The translations under genes were made by a program, and so were the position numbers. The notes beneath the pieces were generated by a model. It worked only from the letters and a program-made list of their open reading frames with translations. It searched no databases and had not been told where the DNA came from. From an uncultured Clostridia bacterium (lineage in GTDB: Bacteria > Bacillota > Clostridia > Christensenellales > Borkfalkiaceae), in contig CALVTT010000013.1 of the NCBI GenBank assembly GCA_944363045.1, positions 1 to 35,805 of the forward strand: a stretch of DNA of 35,805 nt, given 5' to 3'. How positions within the stretch are numbered: the stretch's first letter is position 1; every line of letters begins with the position of its first letter. Of this stretch, positions 1-6,740 are shown piece after piece.

Positions 1-183
1 GCCGCCGCCCTTGCCCTTTTGCCAGAGCAGACGCAGGAAGAAATTTTCCGTTACTATTTCCTGCGCCAGCCGCAGCGAGTGATCGGCGTACATATCGGAC
101 GGACACGCAGCACAGCGGGGCGGCATATCCAGCTTGCCTTGAAGCGGCTCCGGCGGCTTATGGAGGGAAAACGCTATGAGTAA
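1..183 (+). CDS. Sigma-70 region 4-like protein of a conjugative element (5' end missing)
   Basis: The frame is open from base 1 to TAA at 181-183, so only the last 60 residues are present. They read like a sigma-70 region 4 helix-turn-helix: a 'LPEQTQEEIFRYYFL' entry helix, then 'VIGVHIGRTRSTAGRHI' as the turn and recognition helix, then a basic 'LKRLRRLMEG' tail. Sigma-like proteins of this type sit near the regulatory end of Tn916/Tn1549-type elements, just before a small HTH protein, and that is the arrangement here. The next gene starts inside this one (ATG at 176), so the two are probably translationally coupled. The role would be transcription control of the element. The family call is from motif reading only; the N-terminal part lies outside the window. 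Confidence 0.7.
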   Translation, partial: AAALALLPEQTQEEIFRYYFLRQPQRVIGVHIGRTRSTAGRHIQLALKRLRRLMEGKRYE

Positions 184-373
184 ACTTCCCCCCTATGAAA
201 CAATCGTCAAGGCGCATGAAGGCGATCCGGACGCAATCGATACCGTTCTTTCCCACTACGCCGGATATATCCGCTACTGTTCCAGAGTACACGGGCAAGT
301 CAATGCCGAGGTTGAGGAATATATAAAGCAACAGCTAATTATCGCACTGTTCAAGTTTCGCTTTGACCGATAA
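176..373 (+). CDS. Small helix-turn-helix protein of a conjugative element (HTH_16 type)
   Basis: This 65-residue protein starts 'MSKLPPYETIVKAHEGDPDA' and continues with 'VLSHYAGYIRYCS' and a C-terminal 'EVEEYIKQQLIIALFKFRF'. That pattern is typical of the short HTH_16 proteins encoded beside the sigma-like gene in Tn916/Tn1549-type integrative elements. It overlaps the upstream gene by 8 bases. In complete elements this pair is followed by an excisionase and a tyrosine or serine integrase. Here the next gene is a chromosomal-looking hsp20, so the element seems to end or to be decayed at this point. Molecular function beyond DNA-binding regulation is not known to me. Confidence 0.75.
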   Translation: MSKLPPYETIVKAHEGDPDAIDTVLSHYAGYIRYCSRVHGQVNAEVEEYIKQQLIIALFKFRFDR

Positions 374-540
374 GCCCTAAAACAGAATATCAGCCGCCCA
401 CCGGTGGCCAGCGAAAAATATTTTTTCACGGCAGGCAAAAAACCTGTTTAAGTCTCTCCCGAATGCGTTATATTATAAGCGAAAAGAGAAAGGGCACCGG
501 CAAAGATACCGATACCCTCCAATAAAAGGAGATGACTATT
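374..540. other. Intergenic junction between element remnant and hsp20
   Basis: There is no open frame of note. It holds a CCACCGGTGG palindrome (about 398-407) followed by an A/T-rich run, then the hsp20 upstream region. A weak promoter candidate is TTTAAG (447-452), 16 bases, TATATT (469-474). No CIRCE inverted repeat and no CtsR-type GGTCAAA repeat was found upstream of hsp20. No convincing attachment-site repeat could be identified within the window. Confidence 0.4.
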
Positions 541-966
541 ATGAAAAATGAACTTACTAAACGCGACAACTACGACTTCTTCGATGCGGCTATGAACGAC
601 CTCTTCCCCGGCTTCTACGGCTATAACGCTAGGAACGTTCAGCGGTACATGAGGACGGATATCAAGGAGAGCGACGAGGGCTACACCATGGAAGTGGAGG
701 TCCCCGGCGTTGACAAGAGCGATATCCGCATCGACCTCAAGGAAGGCTACCTCACCATTTCCGTCAACAAGAGCGAAAATGAGGAGAGCGGCAAGAAGGA
801 GAACTACATCCACCGCGAGAGGAGCTTCTCCTGCAGCCGCAGCTACTACGTTGGCGACATCAGCAAGGACGAGATCAAGGCCAAGTACGACAACGGTATG
901 CTCAACGTCTTCATCCCCAAGGAGGATAAGAAGAAGGCGGACGACAGCCACATCACCATCGACTGA
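541..966 (+). CDS. Hsp20 / alpha-crystallin family small heat-shock protein
   Basis: This is a 141-residue ATP-independent holdase that binds unfolding proteins as oligomers. A short N-terminal arm with 'FFDAAMNDLFPGF' precedes an alpha-crystallin domain from about residue 38 to 128, with the typical 'MEVEVPGVDKSDIRIDLKEG' start, 'YLTISVNK', and the 'YDNGMLNVFIPK' strand matching the conserved A-x-x-x-n-G-v-L motif. The C-terminal tail has 'ITID' in place of the usual I-x-I/V anchor. An in-frame ATG at 532 exists, but AGGAG at 527-531 is spaced 9 bases from the ATG at 541, so the latter is preferred. The gene is monocistronic and followed by a terminator at 974-1002. Confidence 0.93.
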   Translation: MKNELTKRDNYDFFDAAMNDLFPGFYGYNARNVQRYMRTDIKESDEGYTMEVEVPGVDKSDIRIDLKEGYLTISVNKSENEESGKKENYIHRERSFSCSRSYYVGDISKDEIKAKYDNGMLNVFIPKEDKKKADDSHITID

Positions 967-973
967 CATTTAC

Positions 974-1002
974 GGGAAAGGGCGCTTCGGCGCCCTTTTC
1001 CT
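974..1002 (+). terminator. Rho-independent terminator of hsp20
   Basis: GGGCGC-TTCG-GCGCCC stem with a TTCG tetraloop, flanked by AAA on the left and TTTTCC on the right, 8 bases after the hsp20 stop. Confidence 0.85.
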
Positions 1003-1007
1003 TTGTG

Positions 1008-1093
1008 CCCGCAAGGGCATCCCCTTCGCAACGGCAAAAACCTCTCCCGCAAGGGCATCCCCTTCGTAGCGGCAAAAACCTCTCCCGCAAGGG
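1008..1093. repeat. Tandem 38-bp repeat, 2.3 copies
   Basis: Unit 1 is 1008-1045 and unit 2 is 1046-1083. They differ at 2 positions (CGCAACGG versus CGTAGCGG). A third partial unit starts at 1084 with CCCGCAAGGG. The third junction forms a hairpin, CCTCTCCC-GCAAG-GGGAGAGG. It lies between the ends of hsp20 (+) and rpsT (-), outside any gene I accept. Confidence 0.85.
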
Positions 1094-1127
1094 GAGAGGC
1101 GCGTTCAAAACTTAAGACCGGCAGCAG

Positions 1128-1153
1128 AAAAAGCGCCCCCAAAGGGCGCTTTG
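1128..1153 (-). terminator. Terminator of rpsT
   Basis: Read on the minus strand: AAAGCGCCC, a short loop, GGGCGCTTTTT. It lies 27 bases past the rpsT stop. The hairpin is also followed by T-rich sequence on the plus strand (from 1150), so it may act in both directions. Confidence 0.8.
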
Positions 1154-1179
1154 CCTTTTTTTCGGACGTTACGCGCGCG

Positions 1180-1443
1180 TCAGGCGATGGCGGCAAGGCG
1201 CTTTGCGAGCTTTGCCTTCTTGTTGGCCGCGTTGTTCTTGTGCAGAAGACCCTTGGAGCAGGCGGAGTCGATGGCAGAGACGGTCTCGGGATAGAGCTTG
1301 TTTGCGGTCTCCTTGTCGCCAGCCTCAACGGCAGCCATGAACTTCTTGATCTGTGTCTTGAGGGCGGACTTGATCATCTTGTTCTGCGCCGCCTTCTTCT
1401 CGGTCACGAGCACGCGCTTCTTTGCAGATTTGATATTGGGCAC
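1180..1443 (-). CDS. rpsT: 30S ribosomal protein S20
   Basis: S20 binds 16S rRNA early in assembly of the small subunit. The 87-residue product starts '[18 protein letters not shown]' and carries the family's '[15 protein letters not shown]' and '[19 protein letters not shown]' segments, all helical and lysine-rich. Length equals the usual bacterial S20. The start is a GTG at 1443-1441: AAAGGAG lies 7 bases upstream and the family begins (M)PNIKSAKKR. An upstream in-frame ATG at 1470 would add nine atypical residues and ignore the ribosome binding site. It is transcribed divergently from murI from a clear promoter at 1479-1507. Confidence 0.97.
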   Translation of the reverse strand: MPNIKSAKKRVLVTEKKAAQNKMIKSALKTQIKKFMAAVEAGDKETANKLYPETVSAIDSACSKGLLHKNNAANKKAKLAKRLAAIA

Positions 1444-1478
1444 GGTAAATCTCCTTTCGTTCGTTTTCAATCCCCGCT

Positions 1479-1507
1479 ATTTTAGCATAAAATGCAATGG
1501 TTGTAAA
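1479..1507 (-). promoter_or_regulatory. Promoter of rpsT
   Basis: On the minus strand: TTTACA (1507-1502), 17-base spacer, TAAAAT (1484-1479). It points toward rpsT, 36 bases before its GTG. Confidence 0.8.
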
Positions 1508-1562
1508 CTGTTTTTGCGGGAATTCGCACATTTTTTCGCGGATTTTTGCGCGGGAGGGAAAC

Positions 1563-2414
1563 ATGAAAGACTTGCCCCGGGTGGGGATCATGGACAGCGG
1601 CGCGGGCGGCCTCGGCGTCCTTTCGGAGTGCCTGAAGCTCGCCGGCGGCGTGCGCTACTATTACTTCGCCGACGGTGAGAATGCTCCCTACGGGAGCAAG
1701 TCGGAGGGGGAGATCGCCTCCTTTGTACGGGCGGGCCTGCAAATGTTCGTGCGCCTCGGGGCGGATGCCGCCGTTCTCGCCTGCAACACGGCGACGGCCG
1801 CCTGCGTGGAGGAGATGCGCCAAAACTTCGCTTTTCCCGTGGTGGGTACCGAGCCCGCCGTGCACCCTGCCGCCGCCGCGGGCTGCAAAAACGTGCTCGT
1901 CCTCGTCACGCCGCGCACGGCAAAGACCGCCCGCTTCCGCGCCCTCCTCGCCCGCGAGAGGGGGTGCGTTTTCACCGTCTTTGCGCCGCCCTTGCTCGCC
2001 TCCGCCATGGAAGAGTTTGCCGCGGAGGGGACGCTCCCGACCCTTTCGGACCACCTGCCGAAAGGGGAGTTCGACGGCGTCGTCCTGGGCTGCACGCACT
2101 ATACGCTGGCGAAAGGGGAGATCGCCCGCTTTTACGGCGCCCCCGTCTTCGATGGCAACTATGGCACGGCGCAAAGGCTGTTCTCCCTTATGGGCAGGGA
2201 CGGATGTCCACCGATTGGGAAATTTAGCCACCAAAAGGGCGCGCTGACCACAAACAAACGTTCTGCATCAAATTGTGACATACAAACAAAAAATGAGGTA
2301 ATTTTTCTAAATTCGTCAAAAAAGCGCAGTAAATTGTATACTGAACAAATGTTTTTCTTGCGTTTGATGCCGAAAAACGTCAGAATTTCACAAATGGACG
2401 AAAACTTTTTTTGA
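1563..2414 (+). CDS. murI: Glutamate racemase
   Basis: This enzyme interconverts L- and D-glutamate and supplies D-Glu for MurD, which is encoded downstream. The 283-residue protein has the three family signatures: 'IMDSGAGGLGVL' (Asp11), 'ACNTAT' with catalytic Cys74, and 'GCTHY' with Cys177, plus 'DGNYGTA'. The start ATG at 1563 follows GGGAGGG. The last 75 or so residues, from about base 2205, are encoded by noticeably more A/T-rich DNA than the body. They include 'VIFLNSS', which could match the family's terminal strand before a variable tail. The C-terminus may therefore be genuine but fast-evolving, or may be read-through into former intergenic DNA. The gene lies immediately upstream of the mraZ promoter. 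Confidence 0.92.
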   Translation: MKDLPRVGIMDSGAGGLGVLSECLKLAGGVRYYYFADGENAPYGSKSEGEIASFVRAGLQMFVRLGADAAVLACNTATAACVEEMRQNFAFPVVGTEPAVHPAAAAGCKNVLVLVTPRTAKTARFRALLARERGCVFTVFAPPLLASAMEEFAAEGTLPTLSDHLPKGEFDGVVLGCTHYTLAKGEIARFYGAPVFDGNYGTAQRLFSLMGRDGCPPIGKFSHQKGALTTNKRSASNCDIQTKNEVIFLNSSKKRSKLYTEQMFFLRLMPKNVRISQMDENFF

Positions 2415-2430
2415 CTTTTTCCCGAAAAAG

Positions 2431-2452
2431 TGGTCACAGGTGGTTGACATGG
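2431..2452 (+). promoter_or_regulatory. Probable MraZ operator (repeated GTGG boxes)
   Basis: TGG triplets occur at 2431, 2441 and 2450, that is with 10, 10 and 9-base phasing, in the context AGTGG / GGTGG / CATGG. MraZ is known to bind short direct repeats of this kind (TGGGN in Escherichia coli, AAAGTG boxes in Mollicutes) upstream of its own gene. The array overlaps the -35 element of the mraZ promoter, which fits repression. Assignment to MraZ is inference. Confidence 0.6.
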
Positions 2453-2472
2453 AAAACCCCTTATGATATAAT
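2444..2472 (+). promoter_or_regulatory. Promoter of the dcw cluster (PmraZ)
   Basis: TTGACA (2444-2449), 17-base spacer, TATAAT (2467-2472): a full consensus sigma-A type promoter 29 bases before the mraZ ATG. No other consensus promoter was found before 13964. Confidence 0.93.
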
Positions 2473-2501
2473 AATCTCAGGCTTCAAAAAGGAGAGGACG
2501 G

Positions 2502-2924
2502 ATGGCTGCTTTCACCGGAACGGTCCATCACTCGATGGACGCGAAAAACAGAATACGCATCCCGGCGAAATTCCGCACCGGCCTCGGCAAGGAGTACAGC
2601 TTCATCATCGGTTCGCAGGGCTGCATCGCGGTCTATCCTCAGGAAGTGATGGACGAGCGCGTCGCAAAGCTCAACGAGATCCACTCGGGCGATCCCAAGC
2701 TGCTTGCCGCCAAGCGCAAGATCCTTGCCTCCATCGAACAGCTGCAGGAAGACGAGCAGGGCAGGACGCTGCTCCCCGCCTCCTTCCGCCAGGCGGCTAA
2801 GATCCAGAAGGAAGTCGTCACCATCGGTATGGGCAACTATATCGAGATCTGGGCCAAGGAAGTTTACGACAAGGCAAACGAGGAGCTCTCGATGGACGAG
2901 GCGCTCGCTCTCGTAGATTTCTAA
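2502..2924 (+). CDS. mraZ: Transcriptional regulator MraZ
   Basis: MraZ is a DNA-binding protein of the SpoVT/AbrB fold that controls the division and cell wall cluster. This copy has 140 residues and the expected two copies of the MraZ half: residues about 7-52 with 'MDAKNRIRIPAKFR' and about 80-125 with 'DEQGRTLLPASFR'. The ATG at 2502 follows AGGAG by 7-8 bases. It is the first gene of the dcw unit, three bases from rsmH. The promoter region carries repeated GTGG boxes where MraZ would be expected to act on its own transcription. Confidence 0.96.
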   Translation: MAAFTGTVHHSMDAKNRIRIPAKFRTGLGKEYSFIIGSQGCIAVYPQEVMDERVAKLNEIHSGDPKLLAAKRKILASIEQLQEDEQGRTLLPASFRQAAKIQKEVVTIGMGNYIEIWAKEVYDKANEELSMDEALALVDF

Positions 2925-2927
2925 GCG

Positions 2928-3869
2928 ATGCTTCCCTTCTATCACAGGCCCGTGATGCTCGACGAAGTCATCGCGGGGCTCGACATCAAGCCCCACGGCG
3001 TCTACTTCGACGGTACGGTGGGCGGCGGAGGGCACTCCTTTGCCATCCTCGAACGCGACCCGACGGTGCGCCTCATCGGCACCGACCGCGACGCGGAAGC
3101 CATCGAAGCGGCGGAAGAACGGCTGAAGCCGTTTGCAGGCAGATTTCAACTTTACAAATCAGACTACCGAAGATATTCGGAAATTCTCAGACGAGCGGGT
3201 GCGGATAAGCTCGACGGCGTGCTATTGGACCTCGGAATTTCCTCTCATCAGATCGATGACGAAGAGAGAGGGTTTTCGTACCGGAAGGCGTCCGCACCGC
3301 TCGATATGAGAATGGACAGGGAGTCGGGCTTTACGGCGGAGGACGTCGTGAACGATTACGCGGAGGAAAAGCTCTTCCGCATCCTCCGCGACTTTGGGGA
3401 GGAGCGCTTCGCGGGCGCCATCGCAAGGAACATCGTCCGTGCGCGGGAACGCGACCGCATCACGACGTGCGGCGAACTTGCCGACATCGTGGAAGAGAGC
3501 ATCCCTGCAAAGTTTCGTTCCCCCGCCTGCGCGCGGCAGACCTTTCAGGCCATCCGCATCGAGGTGAACGGAGAGCTGACGGGGCTCAGGGAGTGCATCA
3601 AGGGGCTCGTCAGGCATCTGAAGACGGGCGGCAGGATATGTATCCTCACCTTCCATTCCCTCGAAGACAGGATCGTGAAGGAGACCTTCCGCGAACTGCT
3701 CTCGCCCTGCACCTGTCCCAAAGAACTTCCCGTCTGCGTGTGCGGCAAGAAGAAAGAGGTGGAGCTCGTCAATAAAAAGCCCATTACCGCCTGCGCAGAG
3801 GAACTTGCAGAAAATTCGCGGAGCAAGTGTGCAAAGCTCCGCATCGCCCAAAAGATAGAGGCCGAATAG
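2928..3869 (+). CDS. rsmH: 16S rRNA (cytosine1402-N4)-methyltransferase
   Basis: RsmH methylates N4 of C1402 in 16S rRNA at the P site, using S-adenosylmethionine. The 313-residue protein has the family's N-terminal 'FYHRPVMLDEV', SAM loop 'GTVGGGGH' (residues 29-36), 'DLGISSHQIDD', 'RGFSYR', 'PLDMRMD' and the C-terminal 'ILTFHSLEDRIVK'. A cysteine cluster ('CTCPKELPVCVCG') follows, as in many Firmicutes RsmH proteins. Its ATG is three bases after the mraZ stop and has no clear ribosome binding site of its own, so translation is probably coupled to mraZ. Confidence 0.96.
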   Translation: MLPFYHRPVMLDEVIAGLDIKPHGVYFDGTVGGGGHSFAILERDPTVRLIGTDRDAEAIEAAEERLKPFAGRFQLYKSDYRRYSEILRRAGADKLDGVLLDLGISSHQIDDEERGFSYRKASAPLDMRMDRESGFTAEDVVNDYAEEKLFRILRDFGEERFAGAIARNIVRARERDRITTCGELADIVEESIPAKFRSPACARQTFQAIRIEVNGELTGLRECIKGLVRHLKTGGRICILTFHSLEDRIVKETFRELLSPCTCPKELPVCVCGKKKEVELVNKKPITACAEELAENSRSKCAKLRIAQKIEAE

Positions 3870-3928
3870 CGGCCCGATCGTGGCATGATATGCCATACCA
3901 AAGAATAAGTTATAGGGAGCAACAAAAG

Positions 3929-4981
3929 GTGGCAACTATCCCCGTATTGGACAGAGAGATCGCAAGGCTGAGTGAGGAACAGAGGGAGTACCGTAAGCAA
4001 GAGAATGAGGCGGCACAGCTGCACGGCAAGTCGATCTCTGAAAATTATAGAAAACTCGTTGAACCGCAGCAGAACGAACCCTGGGCGGAACCCTATGCCT
4101 ACAACACGCAGGCGTATAATCCCGCGCAGGCAGATCCTTCGCTCAGGACGTACGATATGTCTGCGCCCGCCTATGCGCCCGAGGTGCCTTCGCAGAATTA
4201 TGCGCCCGCACCCGCTTACCGCGAGCAGCGCGCACCGCAGCAAAATTACTATCAGCCCGTCTACCGTTCGGACTATCGCGAGCCCGAATATCACGCCCCC
4301 GTCGTTCCTTCTTCGACGCCCGGCGCTCCCAGCGCGGCACAGCGCCTCAACGACTATGTGCCCATCCGCGCGGGGATGCAGTCGCTCACCCGCATGGGGG
4401 ATATGCCTTCTTACGCGCCCGCAGCGAACGCGTCTTCCGCGCCCGCCGCAGAGAAGAAGCAGCTCTTCGAAGGGCTGACCTATCAGAACGGCGAACTCAT
4501 CGATAATACCGTGGTGGCTCCCACCTACGACTCCTCCTATGTACCCGCTGCGCCTGTCTATGCCCCCGCAGAGGCAGGCGTGTATGCGGGGACTCCCGCC
4601 GCTGCTCCCGCCTATGAAGAAGAGGACGAGGACGACGCGCTGCCCACCCGCATGACGCTGGACGCGGCGACGCACGCCCCTCAGCGCATCGAGACGGCAG
4701 AAAAGAGCGAAAATCACGTCGTCGGTTTCTTCCGTGCGCTCTCTACGCAGGCCAAGGTGGCGCTCGCCTGCGTGGCGGTCGTCGTCGTTGCCATGATCTC
4801 GCTCATCTGCGTCAACACGGCGCTCCTCAATTCCGCCGAGGCTGCCGTCCTCTCCCGTCAGGAGCAGGTGGCGGTGCTTGCCGAGCGCGCCGAGGAGGTG
4901 CAGAGCGAGATCGACCGCTACAACAGCGAAGAATACATCGATGCCTGGGCACAGGAGCAGGGGATGACCCGCGCCGACTGA
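3929..4981 (+). CDS. ftsL: FtsL-like division protein with a long disordered N-terminus
   Basis: Position between rsmH and the class B PBP, one membrane segment (about residues 276-298, 'VALACVAVVVVAMISLICV') and a following heptad-like stretch ('QEQVAVLAERAEEVQSEIDR') identify it as the FtsL/septum-initiator protein, which with FtsQ activates FtsW and its PBP. The family is normally near 100-130 residues; this one is 350. The extra 270 residues are cytoplasmic and low in complexity, rich in Pro, Ala, Tyr and Gln with recurring 'YAP' and 'PAYAP' motifs. The GTG at 3929 has AGGGAG 9 bases upstream; an in-frame ATG at 3890 would add 13 residues and lacks a clear ribosome binding site. The FtsL assignment rests on context and topology, not strong sequence motifs. 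Confidence 0.8.
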   Translation: MATIPVLDREIARLSEEQREYRKQENEAAQLHGKSISENYRKLVEPQQNEPWAEPYAYNTQAYNPAQADPSLRTYDMSAPAYAPEVPSQNYAPAPAYREQRAPQQNYYQPVYRSDYREPEYHAPVVPSSTPGAPSAAQRLNDYVPIRAGMQSLTRMGDMPSYAPAANASSAPAAEKKQLFEGLTYQNGELIDNTVVAPTYDSSYVPAAPVYAPAEAGVYAGTPAAAPAYEEEDEDDALPTRMTLDAATHAPQRIETAEKSENHVVGFFRALSTQAKVALACVAVVVVAMISLICVNTALLNSAEAAVLSRQEQVAVLAERAEEVQSEIDRYNSEEYIDAWAQEQGMTRAD

Positions 4982-5000
4982 CGCCCGAAGGAGAACGAAT

Positions 5001-6740
5001 TTGCGGAAAGCGAACGTTTCGCTCACCGTCTTACGAAAGAGGTTATTTGCCGTCTCGGCGGCGATAGCCTTTCTTTTTTGTCTTTTTTTGGGCAGATTTT
5101 TCTACGTCCAGCTCATTTGGGAAAGAGATCTCATCGCCCGCGCCGTGGGGCAGTGGACGAGGGAGCTGCCCGTGGTGCCCGAGCGCGGCAATATTTATGA
5201 TGTGAACGGCGAGCTCCTCGCGGGCAATGCGACGGCATACACGCTCTATGCCCGCGCCAACGCCGTCGGGGATGCGGAAAAGACGGCCTCCGTGCTCGCG
5301 GGGCTCCTGCCCCTCTCCTATGAGGCGCTGCTTTCAAAACTTTCCGACCGCTCCCGTTCGGAGATCGTCCTCCTCCGCCGCACGCAAAAGGAGGTGGCCG
5401 CCGCCGTGGAGGGGACAGGTCTTACAGGCGTCTACTACGCGCGGGACAACCGCCGTGTCTATCCCTTCGGCGCCCTCGCCTGCCAGGTGCTCGGCTTTTC
5501 CTCTTCGGACGGCGCGGGCGTCACGGGCATCGAGCGCAGGTACGACGAATACCTTGCGGGCACGAAGGGGGAGATCTTGTACGAGACAGACCTTATCGGC
5601 GCCGAGATCGGGGGCACGGGTGCTTCCTACATCCCCGCCGAGGACGGGCTCGACGTGACGCTCACCCTCGATGTGCGCATCCAATCGCTTGCCGAGGAGG
5701 TGATGGCGCGCGCCCTCGCGGAGCACGGGGCGAAGGCCGTCCGCTGCGTGGTGCTCGATCCTTCCGACTTCTCCGTGCTCGCCCTCGTCAACCTGCCCTC
5801 GTACGACCTCAACGACATCCCGCGCGGGGATCTTGCTTCCCTCAACGCCCTCTCCCGCAACGCCGTCGTCAGCGACGTCTACGAACCGGGCTCCACCTTC
5901 AAGATCGTCACGGCGGCAGCCGACATCGAGGAGCACCTCAAAGGGGGCAGGGCGCTCTCGCCCGAGTACGTCTTTTCGAGCAGCCGCACCCGCCATGTGG
6001 AGGGCTCCGTCATCCGCTGCTGGAGCGATCACAAGAACGGAAAACACGCCAATTTGACGCTTTCGGGCGCGCTCAACAACAGCTGCAACCCCTGTTTTGT
6101 GGATATCGTGCTCACGCTGGGCAAAGAGACCTTCTACGATTACCTCGAAAAATTCCGCTTCGGCTCCGCTACGGGCATCGACTTTTCGGGGGAGGCCATC
6201 GGCATGCTGCTGCCCGAGAGTACCTTGAAAAACAGCGACCTTGCCCGCATCGGCTTCGGGCAGAGCATCGCGGTGACGCCTTTGCAGCTCGCTTCGGCGG
6301 CGGCTGCCGCCGTCAACGGGGGGTATTATTACGCGCCCCGCCTCGTCAAGGCCGTCTCCTCGCCGAACGGCGCCGTGTATGCGGAGTTCGCGCCCCGCCT
6401 TTTAGGGCGCACGGTGAGCGAGGAGACGTCACGCATCCTCTCCTCCATGCTCGAAGGGGTGGTAAAAGAGGGCAGCGGCAGGCAGGCGTATGTGGAGGGC
6501 CTGCGCGTCGCCGGCAAGACGGGCACGGCGCAGAAGTACGAGAACGGGCATATCGCCGCGGGCAAGTACGTCTCCTCCTTCGTGGGGTACTTCCCCGCCG
6601 ACGAGCCGCACTTTCTTGCTCTCGTCATCGTCGATGAACCCGAGGGCTCCTACTACGGCAGCACGGTGGCGGCGCCCTGCGCGGGGGAAATTTTCCGCGG
6701 CATCGCGGAGTTGATAAATTATGGGGAGGGAAACAGTTGA
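5001..6740 (+). CDS. ftsI: Class B penicillin-binding protein, septal transpeptidase (FtsI/PBP2B/SpoVD type)
   Basis: This is a membrane-anchored DD-transpeptidase that cross-links septal peptidoglycan together with FtsW. In its 579 residues: one N-terminal membrane helix (about 15-36), a PBP dimerisation domain with the 'PERGNIYDVNGELLA' motif, and the transpeptidase domain with 'STFK' (Ser298, active site), 'SCN' (361-363) and 'KTG' (from Lys506). No PASTA domains follow, unlike SpoVD or many PBP2B proteins. The start is TTG at 5001 with GAAGGAG 7 bases upstream. The stop overlaps the murE start. Whether it acts in vegetative division or sporulation cannot be told from sequence; the dcw position favours division. 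Confidence 0.93.
   Translation: MRKANVSLTVLRKRLFAVSAAIAFLFCLFLGRFFYVQLIWERDLIARAVGQWTRELPVVPERGNIYDVNGELLAGNATAYTLYARANAVGDAEKTASVLAGLLPLSYEALLSKLSDRSRSEIVLLRRTQKEVAAAVEGTGLTGVYYARDNRRVYPFGALACQVLGFSSSDGAGVTGIERRYDEYLAGTKGEILYETDLIGAEIGGTGASYIPAEDGLDVTLTLDVRIQSLAEEVMARALAEHGAKAVRCVVLDPSDFSVLALVNLPSYDLNDIPRGDLASLNALSRNAVVSDVYEPGSTFKIVTAAADIEEHLKGGRALSPEYVFSSSRTRHVEGSVIRCWSDHKNGKHANLTLSGALNNSCNPCFVDIVLTLGKETFYDYLEKFRFGSATGIDFSGEAIGMLLPESTLKNSDLARIGFGQSIAVTPLQLASAAAAAVNGGYYYAPRLVKAVSSPNGAVYAEFAPRLLGRTVSEETSRILSSMLEGVVKEGSGRQAYVEGLRVAGKTGTAQKYENGHIAAGKYVSSFVGYFPADEPHFLALVIVDEPEGSYYGSTVAAPCAGEIFRGIAELINYGEGNS

Noticed and set aside
448-969. Minus-strand frame of 173 codons opposite hsp20
   Set aside because: It covers exactly a well-supported hsp20 gene and its upstream region, and has no ribosome binding site or recognisable motif.
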